From the NCBI GenBank assembly GCA_020446815.1, contig JAGRDY010000029.1:229570-293569 (forward strand): a DNA stretch of 64,000 nt, in the 5' to 3' direction. Source of the stretch: Paracoccaceae bacterium. Lineage in GTDB: Bacteria; Pseudomonadota; Alphaproteobacteria; Rhodobacterales; Rhodobacteraceae. A program made the translations under genes and the position numbers. This document shows positions 7,677 through 15,562 of the stretch, in pieces; the stretch's first letter is position 1; each line of letters starts with the position of its first letter. The notes under the pieces are model-generated. The model saw only the letters and a program-made list of their open reading frames with translations, made no database searches and was not told the DNA's origin.

Positions 7677-9242
7677 ATGCAGGCCAGACCACGCAAACCC
7701 CGCCGCGCGGGCGGCCGCGCCGCGCGCGTGGCGGTGCGCGAGGCGCCCGTATCCACCGCCCGCGCCGCCGTTCGCGCCGGGCTTGAAGGGGGTACCTACA
7801 ACCCCCTGGCGGGCCCGGATCTGGAGGCGATCCACCGCGCCGCGCTGACGATCCTCGAAGATGTGGGGATTGCCGATGCGACCCAAGAGGTGACCCAACT
7901 GGCCGTGGCCAAGGGATGTTTCGTCAATGCCCATGGCAGGCTGAGCTTTCCGCGCGCCCTGGTCGAGGACACGCTCACCCTCGCGGCGCGGCAATACACG
8001 ATCTTCAGCCGCGATCCGGCGCATGCCGATATCGAGGTGGGCGGCAGCAAGGTGAATTACTGCACCAGCGGCGAAGCGGTCTCGATCCTCGATTACGAGC
8101 GCCGCAGCTATCGCCCCTCGACCCTGGCCGATCTTTACGACACGGCCCGCGTCGTCGATGCGCTGCCCAATATTCACCAGTTCGGGCAGACGGTCGTGCC
8201 GACCGAAATCACCGATCTGATCGAGCATGACCTCAACGTGGTCTATGCAGTTCTCGCCGGTACCGCGAAGCCGGTCGAACATACCTTCAACACCGTCCGC
8301 TCGCTGCCCGCCGCGCTGGAAATCTATGCCATGGTCGCGGGTGGTGAAGCGCGTTTCCGCGAGCGGCCGTTCGTCAGCTTCGGCGGCTGCCCGATCGTGT
8401 CGCCGCTGCGGTTCGCACAGGAAAACCTCGATGTGCTGGTGGCGACAAGCCGCCTGGGGCTGGTCAACGACATCGCCATCGCGCCGCAATCGGGGGCAAC
8501 GGCGCCGTCTTATCTTGCCGGATCGCTGGTTCAGGTGACCGCCGAGGCGCTGGCCTGCCTGTGCGTCGTCAACATGGTGCGCCCCGGTTGCCCGATGTCC
8601 TTCGCCGCCTGGCCGTTCTCGGTTGATCTGCGCACCGGCGCCTTTGCCGGGGGATCGGCCGAAGTGGCGGTGTCGATGGCGGCGATCGCCCAGATCGGGC
8701 GCTTTTACGATCTGCCGACCACCGTCGCGGCCTCGATGTCGGACGCCAAGATGCCCGATGCGCAGATGGGCTATGAAAAAGGCATCACTTCGGTCGTCGC
8801 GGGCCTTGCCGGGGCGAATCGCGTGCTCGAATCGGCGGGGATGATGGCCAGCCTGATGGGCTGTTCGTTCGAGGCGCTGGTGATCGACAACGACATGCTG
8901 GGAATGGCGCAGCGGGTGGTGCGCGGCATCGAGGTGAACGACGAGACGCTCAGCGTCGCGGCGATCAGGAACGCCGTGCTTGGCGAGGGGCACTATCTGG
9001 GTGCCGCCGATACGCTGAAATCCATGGAAACCGAATATGTCTACCCCCAGACCGCCGACCGCACGTCGCGGCAGGTGTGGATGGACGCGGGCGCGAAAAC
9101 CATGGACGAACGCGCCCACGAGACCGCCGGCCGGCTGCTGGCCGAACATTTCCCGCAGGCGATCCCGGCAAAGGTTGACGCGGCCATCCGCGATCGGTTC
9201 CCGATCAGGCTGCCAAGGTCGCGGATGGGCCTGGCGGATTAG
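7677..9242 (+). CDS. MttB-family (non-pyrrolysine) amine methyltransferase, copy 1
   Basis: The 521-residue protein belongs to the trimethylamine methyltransferase (MttB) superfamily of TIM-barrel enzymes, which transfer a methyl group from a methylated amine to a corrinoid cofactor. Recognisable segments are the N-terminal YNPLAGPDLEAIHRAALTIL, the glycine-rich core (FVSFGGCPIVSPL, GAFAGGSAEVAVSMAA) and the C-terminal GEGHYLGAADTLKSMETEY. The frame is open throughout, with no in-frame TAG, so it is a non-Pyl member, as in MtgB-type glycine betaine methyltransferases. The basic, Arg-rich first 30 residues look unusual; a later start is possible, but none is better supported. It is preceded by operator site 2 and converges with a second paralogue. 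The substrate is not identifiable from sequence. Confidence 0.88.
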   Translation: MQARPRKPRRAGGRAARVAVREAPVSTARAAVRAGLEGGTYNPLAGPDLEAIHRAALTILEDVGIADATQEVTQLAVAKGCFVNAHGRLSFPRALVEDTLTLAARQYTIFSRDPAHADIEVGGSKVNYCTSGEAVSILDYERRSYRPSTLADLYDTARVVDALPNIHQFGQTVVPTEITDLIEHDLNVVYAVLAGTAKPVEHTFNTVRSLPAALEIYAMVAGGEARFRERPFVSFGGCPIVSPLRFAQENLDVLVATSRLGLVNDIAIAPQSGATAPSYLAGSLVQVTAEALACLCVVNMVRPGCPMSFAAWPFSVDLRTGAFAGGSAEVAVSMAAIAQIGRFYDLPTTVAASMSDAKMPDAQMGYEKGITSVVAGLAGANRVLESAGMMASLMGCSFEALVIDNDMLGMAQRVVRGIEVNDETLSVAAIRNAVLGEGHYLGAADTLKSMETEYVYPQTADRTSRQVWMDAGAKTMDERAHETAGRLLAEHFPQAIPAKVDAAIRDRFPIRLPRSRMGLAD

Positions 9243-9314
9243 GGTGCGGCGCGTTCAAATGGAAATGTTCGGGCGCCAGGCGCGCGGATAGAAACACGGA
9301 CCGAGACGCGGACA

Positions 9315-9344
9315 GGCACGCGGCCGCCCGCAAAGGCGCGTGCC
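9315..9344. terminator. hairpin between convergent mttB-like genes
   Basis: The arms GGCACGCG (9315-9322) and CGCGTGCC (9337-9344) form an 8-bp perfect stem around a 14-nt loop, in the 147-bp gap between two convergent genes. There is no clear T-tract, so this is a plausible bidirectional terminator only. Confidence 0.35.
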
Positions 9345-9389
9345 CGTCACTTACGCGACAGGCTGGTGCTTCGGATCGAACGCGACATG

Positions 9390-10883
9390 CTAACCCTCGG
9401 CGAAGCGCGACAGGACATCGCGCGCGACCCGCATCACCGCATCGGAGGGCGCCGGCGGCGGGGGCGCGGCGCGGCGTTCGGCAAGGTCGGTCTCGATCCG
9501 TTCCATCAGGTCGAGATCCGGCAGGCCACCGTTGCTCAGCGGGATGTTCGGCCCGAGATAGCGGGAGTTCCAGACCTGCTTGCGGCAATTGTCGACGGTA
9601 TGCTGCTCGGCAAGAAACTGCCCGGTCGGCCCGAGCGCGCGAATCAGTTCGGTTCCGATCATCTCGTCGGAGACGGTCACTCCTTCCCACATCTTGCGCA
9701 AAAGCCCCGCCATGTCGTCGCACAAGAGCAGGGCGTGATCGGAATAGGTCAGGCCCTGATCCAGCGAGCCCAGATAATCGCAAGTCGCCGGCCGGCTGTA
9801 GAACATCTGCATCATGTTGGCCGAAATTTCCCAGACCGCGTCTTGATTGAAACGCCGCGCCACCGAACAGCCCCCCGACCCGGTAAGCGACGGCAGGCCG
9901 AGCCGCCGACGCACCTGGCAGGCGGCCATGTCGGCCATCGCCGTCTGCGAGAAACTGCCGATCGCACCGGTGGCGGGTTCCATGAAGAAGACATCCGAGC
10001 CGCCAACGCAGAAACATCCCTCGGCGGCGAGCTGGCCCAGAACCATGGCCGCGAAATCGGTCATCAGCGAATGGACCAGACACCCGGCCAGGGTGATCGG
10101 CGACGACGCGCCGCCGATCGGCAATGTACCGACCCCGACCGGCACACCGGCGGCGATCCCCGCGAGGATCTGGTCGATATGGATTCGCGCGAAATGCACC
10201 GGCAGGGGCGTGACGAGATGCAGGAAATAGGGCCGCGCCGCAAGCTTGCCCGCGCTGCCGCGCAGCGCTGTCGCGATCTCGAGCACCGCGTCGAGCGATT
10301 CGGGATGCTCGCACAGGTATTCCAGCGGCTTGGTCGAATTCTCCATCATGCAGACGAATTCGTCGATCTCGCCATGCATGGTCGAATCGGCCACGTTCTT
10401 CACGGCCACGCAGATCGCGTCGATGTTGGGCAGACCGTCGGCCAGCCGGGTGACGGCGGCCAGATCCTCGCGGTTGGACGCCCGCGGTTTGCCGGTCGTG
10501 GAGTCATAGACGGCGATACAGGTCATGCCGGGCATGAAAACCGTGTGATCGGGGCCGATGGTGATCGGATTTCGCCCGTTGCGATCGAATAGCACTGTCT
10601 TTTTCGCGACGGTTTCGAGCGCGCGCCGGGTCACCGATTGCGGAATCTTCACGATTCCCTTGCCATCCAGATCGCAGCCCGCATCGCACAACAGGCTATC
10701 GGCCGCGGTTCCGGGCTCGAACACGACGCCCGATTCGGCCAGCAGCATGACGGCGGTGTCGATGACCTTGTCCACCTCCGCTTCGCTCAGCGGCGCATAG
10801 GCCGATGTGGGGCCCAGATGGCACCCGTTGTGACGCTGCGGCGTCGAGCCGGTGCGTGATTGTCTTGTGCGTCCGCGGCGCAT
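9390..10883 (-). CDS. MttB-family (non-pyrrolysine) amine methyltransferase, copy 2
   Basis: The 497-residue product is a second MttB-superfamily protein and clearly differs from copy 1. The N-terminal region reads APLSEAEVDKVIDTAVMLLAESGVVFEPG. The core has IGGASSPITLAGCLVHS, and the C-terminal GPTGQFLAEQHTVDNCRKQVW matches the conserved terminal helix region of the family. No in-frame TAG is present. The ATG at 10883 has a strong AAGGGGG site 7 bp upstream and is preferred to the in-frame start at 10934. Operator site 3 (10961-10972) lies about 80 bp upstream. Two diverged paralogues suggest different methylated substrates or successive demethylations. No corrinoid-binding partner is encoded beside it. 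Confidence 0.88.
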   Translation of the reverse strand: MRRGRTRQSRTGSTPQRHNGCHLGPTSAYAPLSEAEVDKVIDTAVMLLAESGVVFEPGTAADSLLCDAGCDLDGKGIVKIPQSVTRRALETVAKKTVLFDRNGRNPITIGPDHTVFMPGMTCIAVYDSTTGKPRASNREDLAAVTRLADGLPNIDAICVAVKNVADSTMHGEIDEFVCMMENSTKPLEYLCEHPESLDAVLEIATALRGSAGKLAARPYFLHLVTPLPVHFARIHIDQILAGIAAGVPVGVGTLPIGGASSPITLAGCLVHSLMTDFAAMVLGQLAAEGCFCVGGSDVFFMEPATGAIGSFSQTAMADMAACQVRRRLGLPSLTGSGGCSVARRFNQDAVWEISANMMQMFYSRPATCDYLGSLDQGLTYSDHALLLCDDMAGLLRKMWEGVTVSDEMIGTELIRALGPTGQFLAEQHTVDNCRKQVWNSRYLGPNIPLSNGGLPDLDLMERIETDLAERRAAPPPPAPSDAVMRVARDVLSRFAEG

Positions 10884-10960
10884 GATAGCCCCCTTTTCCG
10901 GCATGACGGGCCGGGCAGCGTGAGCATGGCGCAAAAATCGCGCGCAGGCAAATTGTTTGA

Positions 10961-10972
10961 TTGAGCGCTTAA
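10961..10972. promoter_or_regulatory. operator, site 3 of 4, upstream of second mttB-like gene
   Basis: TTGAGCGCTTAA is an 11-of-12 match to the palindrome TTGAGCGCTCAA, embedded in an AT-rich patch (GTTTGA before, AAAAAAATTT after). It sits between the leftward mttB-like gene and the rightward importer genes, so it could control either or both. Confidence 0.6.
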
Positions 10973-10983
10973 AAAAATTTTGA

Positions 10984-11403
10984 TAACAGATGGCAGCGCA
11001 TTGCTGGCGAGATAGACGATGAACGCATTATCCGCACCAAGGATCCAGCCGCCTGACGCCCGTCCGGGCCTGCCCGCCCGGGGCCATGAAATGCCGGGGC
11101 CGGAGAAAGGGCTGCCCTGTCAACGTCACTGGCAGTTCATCGAAAAAGGCCGGCAGGCCGCGTTTTCAAATGGTTATGACGGCGCCTGTCTCGCAAGCCC
11201 GGAAAAGGGCATGCGCGGTCTTCGCGATGCATTGCGCGGGCATTTTCACCTTTTCGAAGAACCCGAAACGCAGCCCGGCGAACTGACTGGATGCAATGCG
11301 AGATTGCTGCGCCGGGCGGGCGGCAGGGCATGAACCTGTTGTCATGCCGCCTGAAATATGCGTCGATTGGCGGCGGGGCATCGGCACAGCGGGGAGTGGC
11401 GGT
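10984..11403. other. 420-bp leader without a convincing gene
   Basis: No reading frame here resembles a known protein. The 104-residue frame at 11019-11333 is Pro/Gly/Arg-rich low-complexity sequence without a good ribosome-binding site, and I do not call it. The stretch lies between operator site 3 and the permease at 11404, and probably forms the 5' leader of that transport operon. Confidence 0.5.
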
Positions 11404-12276
11404 ATGCGGATGAGGCTGGGGCTTGACAGGGAAGCCAGGCGCGGGCTCTTGCTGCTCAGCCCGACGGCGGGATATGCGCTCCTGATGCTGGCCGCGCCGC
11501 TGGTCATGGTGGTCACCTTCAGCTTCTGGACCCAGGATTATCTGGATATCGACACGACCCTGACGCTGAACAATTACCGTGAGGCCTGGTCCGAGCCGAT
11601 CTACCGGGTCTTGATGTTCCGGTCACTCAGGATATCGCTGATCGTGACGCTGGCGACCGTCCTGCTGGCCTTTCCGGTCGCCTATTTCCTGTCTTTCCAC
11701 GTTACGCAGCGCAAGGCGCTGTGGCTGTTTCTGATCACGGTTCCGTTCTGGACTAGCTATCTGATCCGGGTGTTCCTGTGGAAGGTGATTCTCGGCTTCA
11801 ACGGGGTGCTGAACACGGCGCTGCTGGAGGTCGGGTTCATCGAGAAACCGCTGACTTTCATCCTCTACAATGCCAATGCGGTGGTCCTGACGCTTGCCCA
11901 CGCCTGGGCACCCTTCGCCATTCTGCCGATTTTCGTCGCGCTGGAAAAGATCGACCGGTCATTGCTGGAGGCCGCCGAGGATCTGGGCGACGGGCCGCTG
12001 CGCCGCTTCGTCCGCGTTACCCTGCCGCTGGCGATGCCCGGCGTGATCGCGGCGACGCTGATTGTCCTGATCCCGACGGTGGGTGATTTCATCACGCCCC
12101 GCCTGGTGGGCGGCACCGAGGGCCTGATGATCGCCAACATGATCCAGGTACAGTTCGGCAAAGCCAACAACGCCCCGCTTGGCGCCGCGCTTGCGGTATC
12201 CTCGATGGTCATCGTGGCGGCGGTCAGCCTGGTGATCTACCTGGCCGGCAAGAAGCTCGGGGGGAAGGTCGAGTGA
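11404..12276 (+). CDS. ABC importer permease, PotB type (second system)
   Basis: The 290-residue inner-membrane permease starts at the ATG at 11404, shortly after GGGGAGTGG. An in-frame start at 11296 would add a non-hydrophobic, Cys-rich tail and is rejected. The first membrane segment is LLLLSPTAGYALLMLAAPL. The EAA loop reads LLEAAEDLGDGPLRRFVRVTLP (about residues 188-209), and GDFITPRLVGG follows as in PotB. It is the first gene of a permease-permease-ATPase operon whose stop codon overlaps the next start (GTGA). It belongs to the same family as 4669-5553 but is clearly diverged, so this is not a recent duplication. Confidence 0.92.
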   Translation: MRMRLGLDREARRGLLLLSPTAGYALLMLAAPLVMVVTFSFWTQDYLDIDTTLTLNNYREAWSEPIYRVLMFRSLRISLIVTLATVLLAFPVAYFLSFHVTQRKALWLFLITVPFWTSYLIRVFLWKVILGFNGVLNTALLEVGFIEKPLTFILYNANAVVLTLAHAWAPFAILPIFVALEKIDRSLLEAAEDLGDGPLRRFVRVTLPLAMPGVIAATLIVLIPTVGDFITPRLVGGTEGLMIANMIQVQFGKANNAPLGAALAVSSMVIVAAVSLVIYLAGKKLGGKVE

Positions 12277-13106
12277 GGGGATCGGGCCGCAGAGGAGCCG
12301 CGAAATGGCTCAGCGTCTACGCCGTCACCTACATGGTTTTCCTTTATGCACCGGTGATACTCTTGCCGCTGTTTGCGTTCAACGACGCGACGGTGGTGGC
12401 GTTTCCGCTGAGCCACTTCACGACCAAATGGTTTGTCGTGCTGTGGCAGACCGAGGCGCTTCACGGCGCGGTTCGCAACAGCCTGATGGTGGCGCTTTCC
12501 ACCGCCGTGTTCAGCACCGTTCTGGGCGCCAGCGCCGCACGCGCCGCGGCGCGCTACCGTTTTCCGGGCAAGGCCCCGGTGATGGGGTTCATCATGCTGC
12601 CGCTGGTCCTGCCAGAAATCATCGTCGCCGTCGCGTTGCTCGTGCCGATCATGCAGATGGGGCTGTCGCTGTCGTTGTGGACCGTCATTGCCGGGCACGT
12701 CCTGATCTGCACGCCGTTTTCAATCGCGATCCTCAGTTCGGCGTTTCAGGGGTTCGACACCAGCCTCGAAGAGGCGTCGCTCGATCTCGGTGAAACACGG
12801 CTGGGAACCTTCAGGCGGGTGATCCTGCCGCTGGTGATGCCCGGAATCGTGTCGAGCCTGCTGATCTGCTTCACGATCTCGCTCGACGAATTCATCATCG
12901 CCTTTTTCCTGACGGGCACGGATGTCACGCTGCCCGTATACATCTGGAGCCAGTTGCGCTTTCCGACCAAACTGCCGTCGATCATGGCGCTGGGCACCAT
13001 CCTGCTTGCCCTGTCGGTGGTGCTGCTGGTCCTGGCGGAATGGTTCCGGCGGCGCGCCGCGCGCCGGCAGGGCATCGAGGCTTCAGTAACCGGAGGGTTG
13101 GTCTAA
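12273..13106 (+). CDS. ABC importer permease, PotC type (second system)
   Basis: This 277-residue permease begins with a GTG codon that overlaps the previous stop (GTGA), with GGGGGAAGG just upstream. No better in-frame ATG exists before the first membrane segment (YMVFLYAPVILLPLFAF). The EAA loop is LEEASLDLGETRLGTFRRVILP (about residues 168-189), and the following ISLDEFIIAFFLTGTDVTLPVYI is typical of PotC. It pairs with the product of 11404-12276. The stop is immediately adjacent to the ATPase start codon, consistent with one transcript. Confidence 0.92.
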   Translation: MRGSGRRGAAKWLSVYAVTYMVFLYAPVILLPLFAFNDATVVAFPLSHFTTKWFVVLWQTEALHGAVRNSLMVALSTAVFSTVLGASAARAAARYRFPGKAPVMGFIMLPLVLPEIIVAVALLVPIMQMGLSLSLWTVIAGHVLICTPFSIAILSSAFQGFDTSLEEASLDLGETRLGTFRRVILPLVMPGIVSSLLICFTISLDEFIIAFFLTGTDVTLPVYIWSQLRFPTKLPSIMALGTILLALSVVLLVLAEWFRRRAARRQGIEASVTGGLV

Positions 13107-14210
13107 ATGGCGCCGGGCACAAACAAGGGCATCATCCAGCTCAGCGATGTCACCCGAACCTTCGGGGCGTTTTACGCGCTCAGGAAGATCAACGCCGAGA
13201 TCCGCGAAGGCGAGTTCTTTTCACTTCTCGGCCCTTCGGGGTGCGGCAAGACGACATTGCTGCGTCTGATCGCAGGCTTCGACGAACCGACGTCGGGGGC
13301 GATCTCGATCGGTGGCAGGCCGATGGCCGGGATCGCGGCAAACAAGCGCCCCACCAACATGGTCTTCCAGAGCTATGCGATATTTCCGCATCTCAATGTC
13401 GCCGAAAATGTCGGATATGGGCTCACGACGCGCAAGCTTTCCAAAGCCGAGATCGCCGCCGAGGTCGAAAAGGCGCTGGCCATGGTCGATCTGCAAGGGT
13501 TCGGCGGGCGCGCCGCGCACGAGCTTTCGGGCGGCCAGCGCCAGCGCGTCGCCCTGGCGCGCGCGCTGGTCATGCGGCCCAAGGTGGTGTTGCTCGACGA
13601 ACCTCTGTCGGCGCTTGACAAGAAATTGCGCGATCAGATGCAAGTCGAGCTGCGCGCGTTGCAGCAATCCATCGGCATCACCTTCATTCTGGTGACTCAT
13701 GACCAGGAAGAAGCGTTGATCATGTCGGACCGGATCGCGGTCATGTTCGAAGGTGAAATCGCGCAGATGGCGTCGCCCGAACAGCTTTACCGCCGCCCCC
13801 GGACGAAGCGCGTGGCATCCTTCATCGGTGTGATGAACTTTCTGCCGGCGACATTCGTCGCGCAGGGCGATGACGGCGTCACGGTCGACATCACCGCCCT
13901 GGGGCGGGTGACGATACGTCCGGGCATGGTTCCCGAGGTTCTGAACCCGGCCACCATCGACACGATCGGGATCCGCCCCGAGATGCTGACCATCCTGTCG
14001 AACGATGCAGAACCGGCGGAACGCTCGGCCCGGGGCAGCGTTACCGGAACCTCCTATTACGGCGACATGACCTATTACACGGTGCAACTGGCCGGCGGCG
14101 GCGATCCCGTCACCATCTCCATGCGCAATACCGCAGGGCGCTCGGTCCTGCCGTCCGGCAGCCCGGTGACGGTGGGCTGGGGAGCCGAATCGGTCGTCCT
14201 TTTCGAATGA
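13107..14210 (+). CDS. ABC importer ATPase, PotA type (second system)
   Basis: The 367-residue ATPase shows Walker A (GPSGCGKTTLLRLIAG, about residue 40), the Q-loop NMVFQSYAIFPHLN, the signature LSGGQRQRVALARAL, Walker B (VVLLDEPLSALDKKL) and the switch histidine in LVTHDQEEALIMSD. A C-terminal TOBE-like region (about 285-365: GIRPEMLTI, SYYGDMTYYTVQL) completes the PotA/FbpC architecture. It energises the permease pair encoded directly upstream. The gene ends this operon, and its binding protein is encoded convergently at 14356-15420. Two strong hairpins follow in the gap. Confidence 0.93.
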   Translation: MAPGTNKGIIQLSDVTRTFGAFYALRKINAEIREGEFFSLLGPSGCGKTTLLRLIAGFDEPTSGAISIGGRPMAGIAANKRPTNMVFQSYAIFPHLNVAENVGYGLTTRKLSKAEIAAEVEKALAMVDLQGFGGRAAHELSGGQRQRVALARALVMRPKVVLLDEPLSALDKKLRDQMQVELRALQQSIGITFILVTHDQEEALIMSDRIAVMFEGEIAQMASPEQLYRRPRTKRVASFIGVMNFLPATFVAQGDDGVTVDITALGRVTIRPGMVPEVLNPATIDTIGIRPEMLTILSNDAEPAERSARGSVTGTSYYGDMTYYTVQLAGGGDPVTISMRNTAGRSVLPSGSPVTVGWGAESVVLFE

Positions 14211-14268
14211 CCAGCCGGGTCTGGCGCGGCCATGCTCCAGCGTATCGCAAGACCGCAACCGATACGAT

Positions 14269-14340
14269 GCCCGGCCTTCGCGATCAGACGAAAGCCGGGC
14301 GGGTGAATCGCGCCGCCGGACTTTCGGAGATCCGGTGGCG
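14269..14340. terminator. two tandem hairpins between convergent importer genes
   Basis: The first hairpin pairs GCCCGGCCTTCG (14269-14280) with CGAAAGCCGGGC (14289-14300), with one mismatch and an 8-nt loop. The second pairs CGCCGCCGGA (14311-14320) with TCCGGTGGCG (14331-14340). They fill the 145-bp gap between the ATPase and the convergent binding-protein gene, and probably terminate transcription from both sides. Confidence 0.6.
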
Positions 14341-14355
14341 CGGCGACAGGCAGTC

Positions 14356-15420
14356 TCAGAAACCGGCCTTGATAAGCTCGAACTCGGCGATCATCTTTTC
14401 GCGCAACTCCGCGGGAAGCGGCGATTGCCACAGGGTGTTCTTGCGGATGTCGTCGGTCGAATCGAGGCCTGCGGCGACCAGATCCTCCTGCGGCATCGCC
14501 GCCATCGCGGCCGCGTTGCTATGGCCATACCCCCACGCCGTCACCAGGTAGTTCGCCGTTTCCGGTTCCAGCCAGGCGTTGATGAAATCGTAGAACCTGT
14601 CCACAGACCCCGGGCCATCGGCAAGTTCGGTATAGCCGCACACCCAGCTCGAAATGCCCTCGTCGGTATCCTTTTTGACGGCGATGGGATAGCCTTCGCT
14701 GCTCATGGTCCAGTAGGTTTCGTTCCAGGCCCAGGCCAGATAGACCTCGCCGCTTTGCATCAGCTGCGCCAGCGATGCGCCATCGGCCCAATAGGCCCGG
14801 ACGTTCGGATGCACCTTGCGCAGGAAATCCGAGGCGGCGCGGAACTGTTCGTCAGTGGCGTTGGCCCAGTCCTTCACACCGGTAGCCAGGAACGCGAGCG
14901 CATAGGCGTCATCGACATTGTCGCCGATCGACACCCGGCCCGCATGTTTGGGGTCGGCGAATGCCTGAAGCGACTGCACATCGGCCTCGCTCAGGAGGTC
15001 GGTGTTATAGGTGGTCATCGTATAACCCCAGTCGATCGGAACGAAATAATATTCGCCGTTCTTCTGGTAGGCGGGAATGTCGCGGAACGACGGTTCCAGA
15101 TCGTCCCAGCGCGCGATCCGGCTGGTATCGAGCGGCCTGAGCAGCCCTGCCTCGATCCATTTCGGGATCGATTGCGAACAGGGATGCGCGGCATCGGCGC
15201 GAAACCCCGCGCGAAGCTTCTGAAACGCTTCTTCCTCATCCCCGAAGAAGGCGTAGGTCGGGCTGTCGCCGTGCTCGTCTATGTAATCGGTGAAAAAGTT
15301 CGGGTCCTCGTATCCGGCCCAGTCGAAAACCGTCAACTCGGGGTCTGCGGCAAGGGCCGCGCCGGCGGCAAAGGCTGCCGCTGCGATGGCACCTGCCGCT
15401 GTTATCGTGAAGTGTCGCAT
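14356..15420 (-). CDS. ABC importer substrate-binding protein, PotD type (second system)
   Basis: The 354-residue periplasmic protein starts at 15420, after GGGAG, rather than at the upstream in-frame 15513. It has a clear signal peptide (MRHFTITAAGAIAAAAFAAG, ending ALAA-D). The mature part begins ELTVFDWAGYEDPNFF, the PotD-like ligand-cage strand, and continues with SDFLRKVHPNVRAYWADG. It is probably the receptor for the permeases and ATPase at 11404-14210, although it is encoded on the opposite strand. Its promoter region carries operator site 4, shared with the divergent trimethylamine-dehydrogenase-like gene. This physically links uptake to a catabolic flavoenzyme. The substrate is unknown. 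Confidence 0.9.
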   Translation of the reverse strand: MRHFTITAAGAIAAAAFAAGAALAADPELTVFDWAGYEDPNFFTDYIDEHGDSPTYAFFGDEEEAFQKLRAGFRADAAHPCSQSIPKWIEAGLLRPLDTSRIARWDDLEPSFRDIPAYQKNGEYYFVPIDWGYTMTTYNTDLLSEADVQSLQAFADPKHAGRVSIGDNVDDAYALAFLATGVKDWANATDEQFRAASDFLRKVHPNVRAYWADGASLAQLMQSGEVYLAWAWNETYWTMSSEGYPIAVKKDTDEGISSWVCGYTELADGPGSVDRFYDFINAWLEPETANYLVTAWGYGHSNAAAMAAMPQEDLVAAGLDSTDDIRKNTLWQSPLPAELREKMIAEFELIKAGF

Positions 15421-15520
15421 GTTTTTCTCCCTGCTAGCCTGGCGCGGTCCATTCTGCGCGCACGTCCGGACCGGGTCCACGGAAAAGTTAGGCGGGAAGA
15501 GTGCTTGACTCAAGACTTAA

Positions 15521-15532
15521 TTGAGCGCTCAA
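15521..15532. promoter_or_regulatory. operator, site 4 of 4, between divergent binding protein and dehydrogenase
   Basis: This is a perfect 12-bp palindrome, TTGAGCGCTCAA, with the same AAATAA right flank as site 1. It lies 31 bp before the dehydrogenase start (15563) and 101 bp before the divergent binding-protein start (15420), so one bound dimer could control both. Its left half could also serve as a -35-like element for the rightward promoter. Confidence 0.65.
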
Positions 15533-15562
15533 ATAATTTTCAGGCAATATCGGCAGGTAAAG

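Noticed and set aside
7677-10883. Pyrrolysine-containing methyltransferase genes
   Set aside because: Both MttB-like frames are open end to end with no in-frame TAG, and no pyl genes are visible.
11019-11333. 104-codon frame before the second importer
   Set aside because: No good ribosome-binding site, low-complexity composition and no resemblance to a family; better explained as leader sequence.
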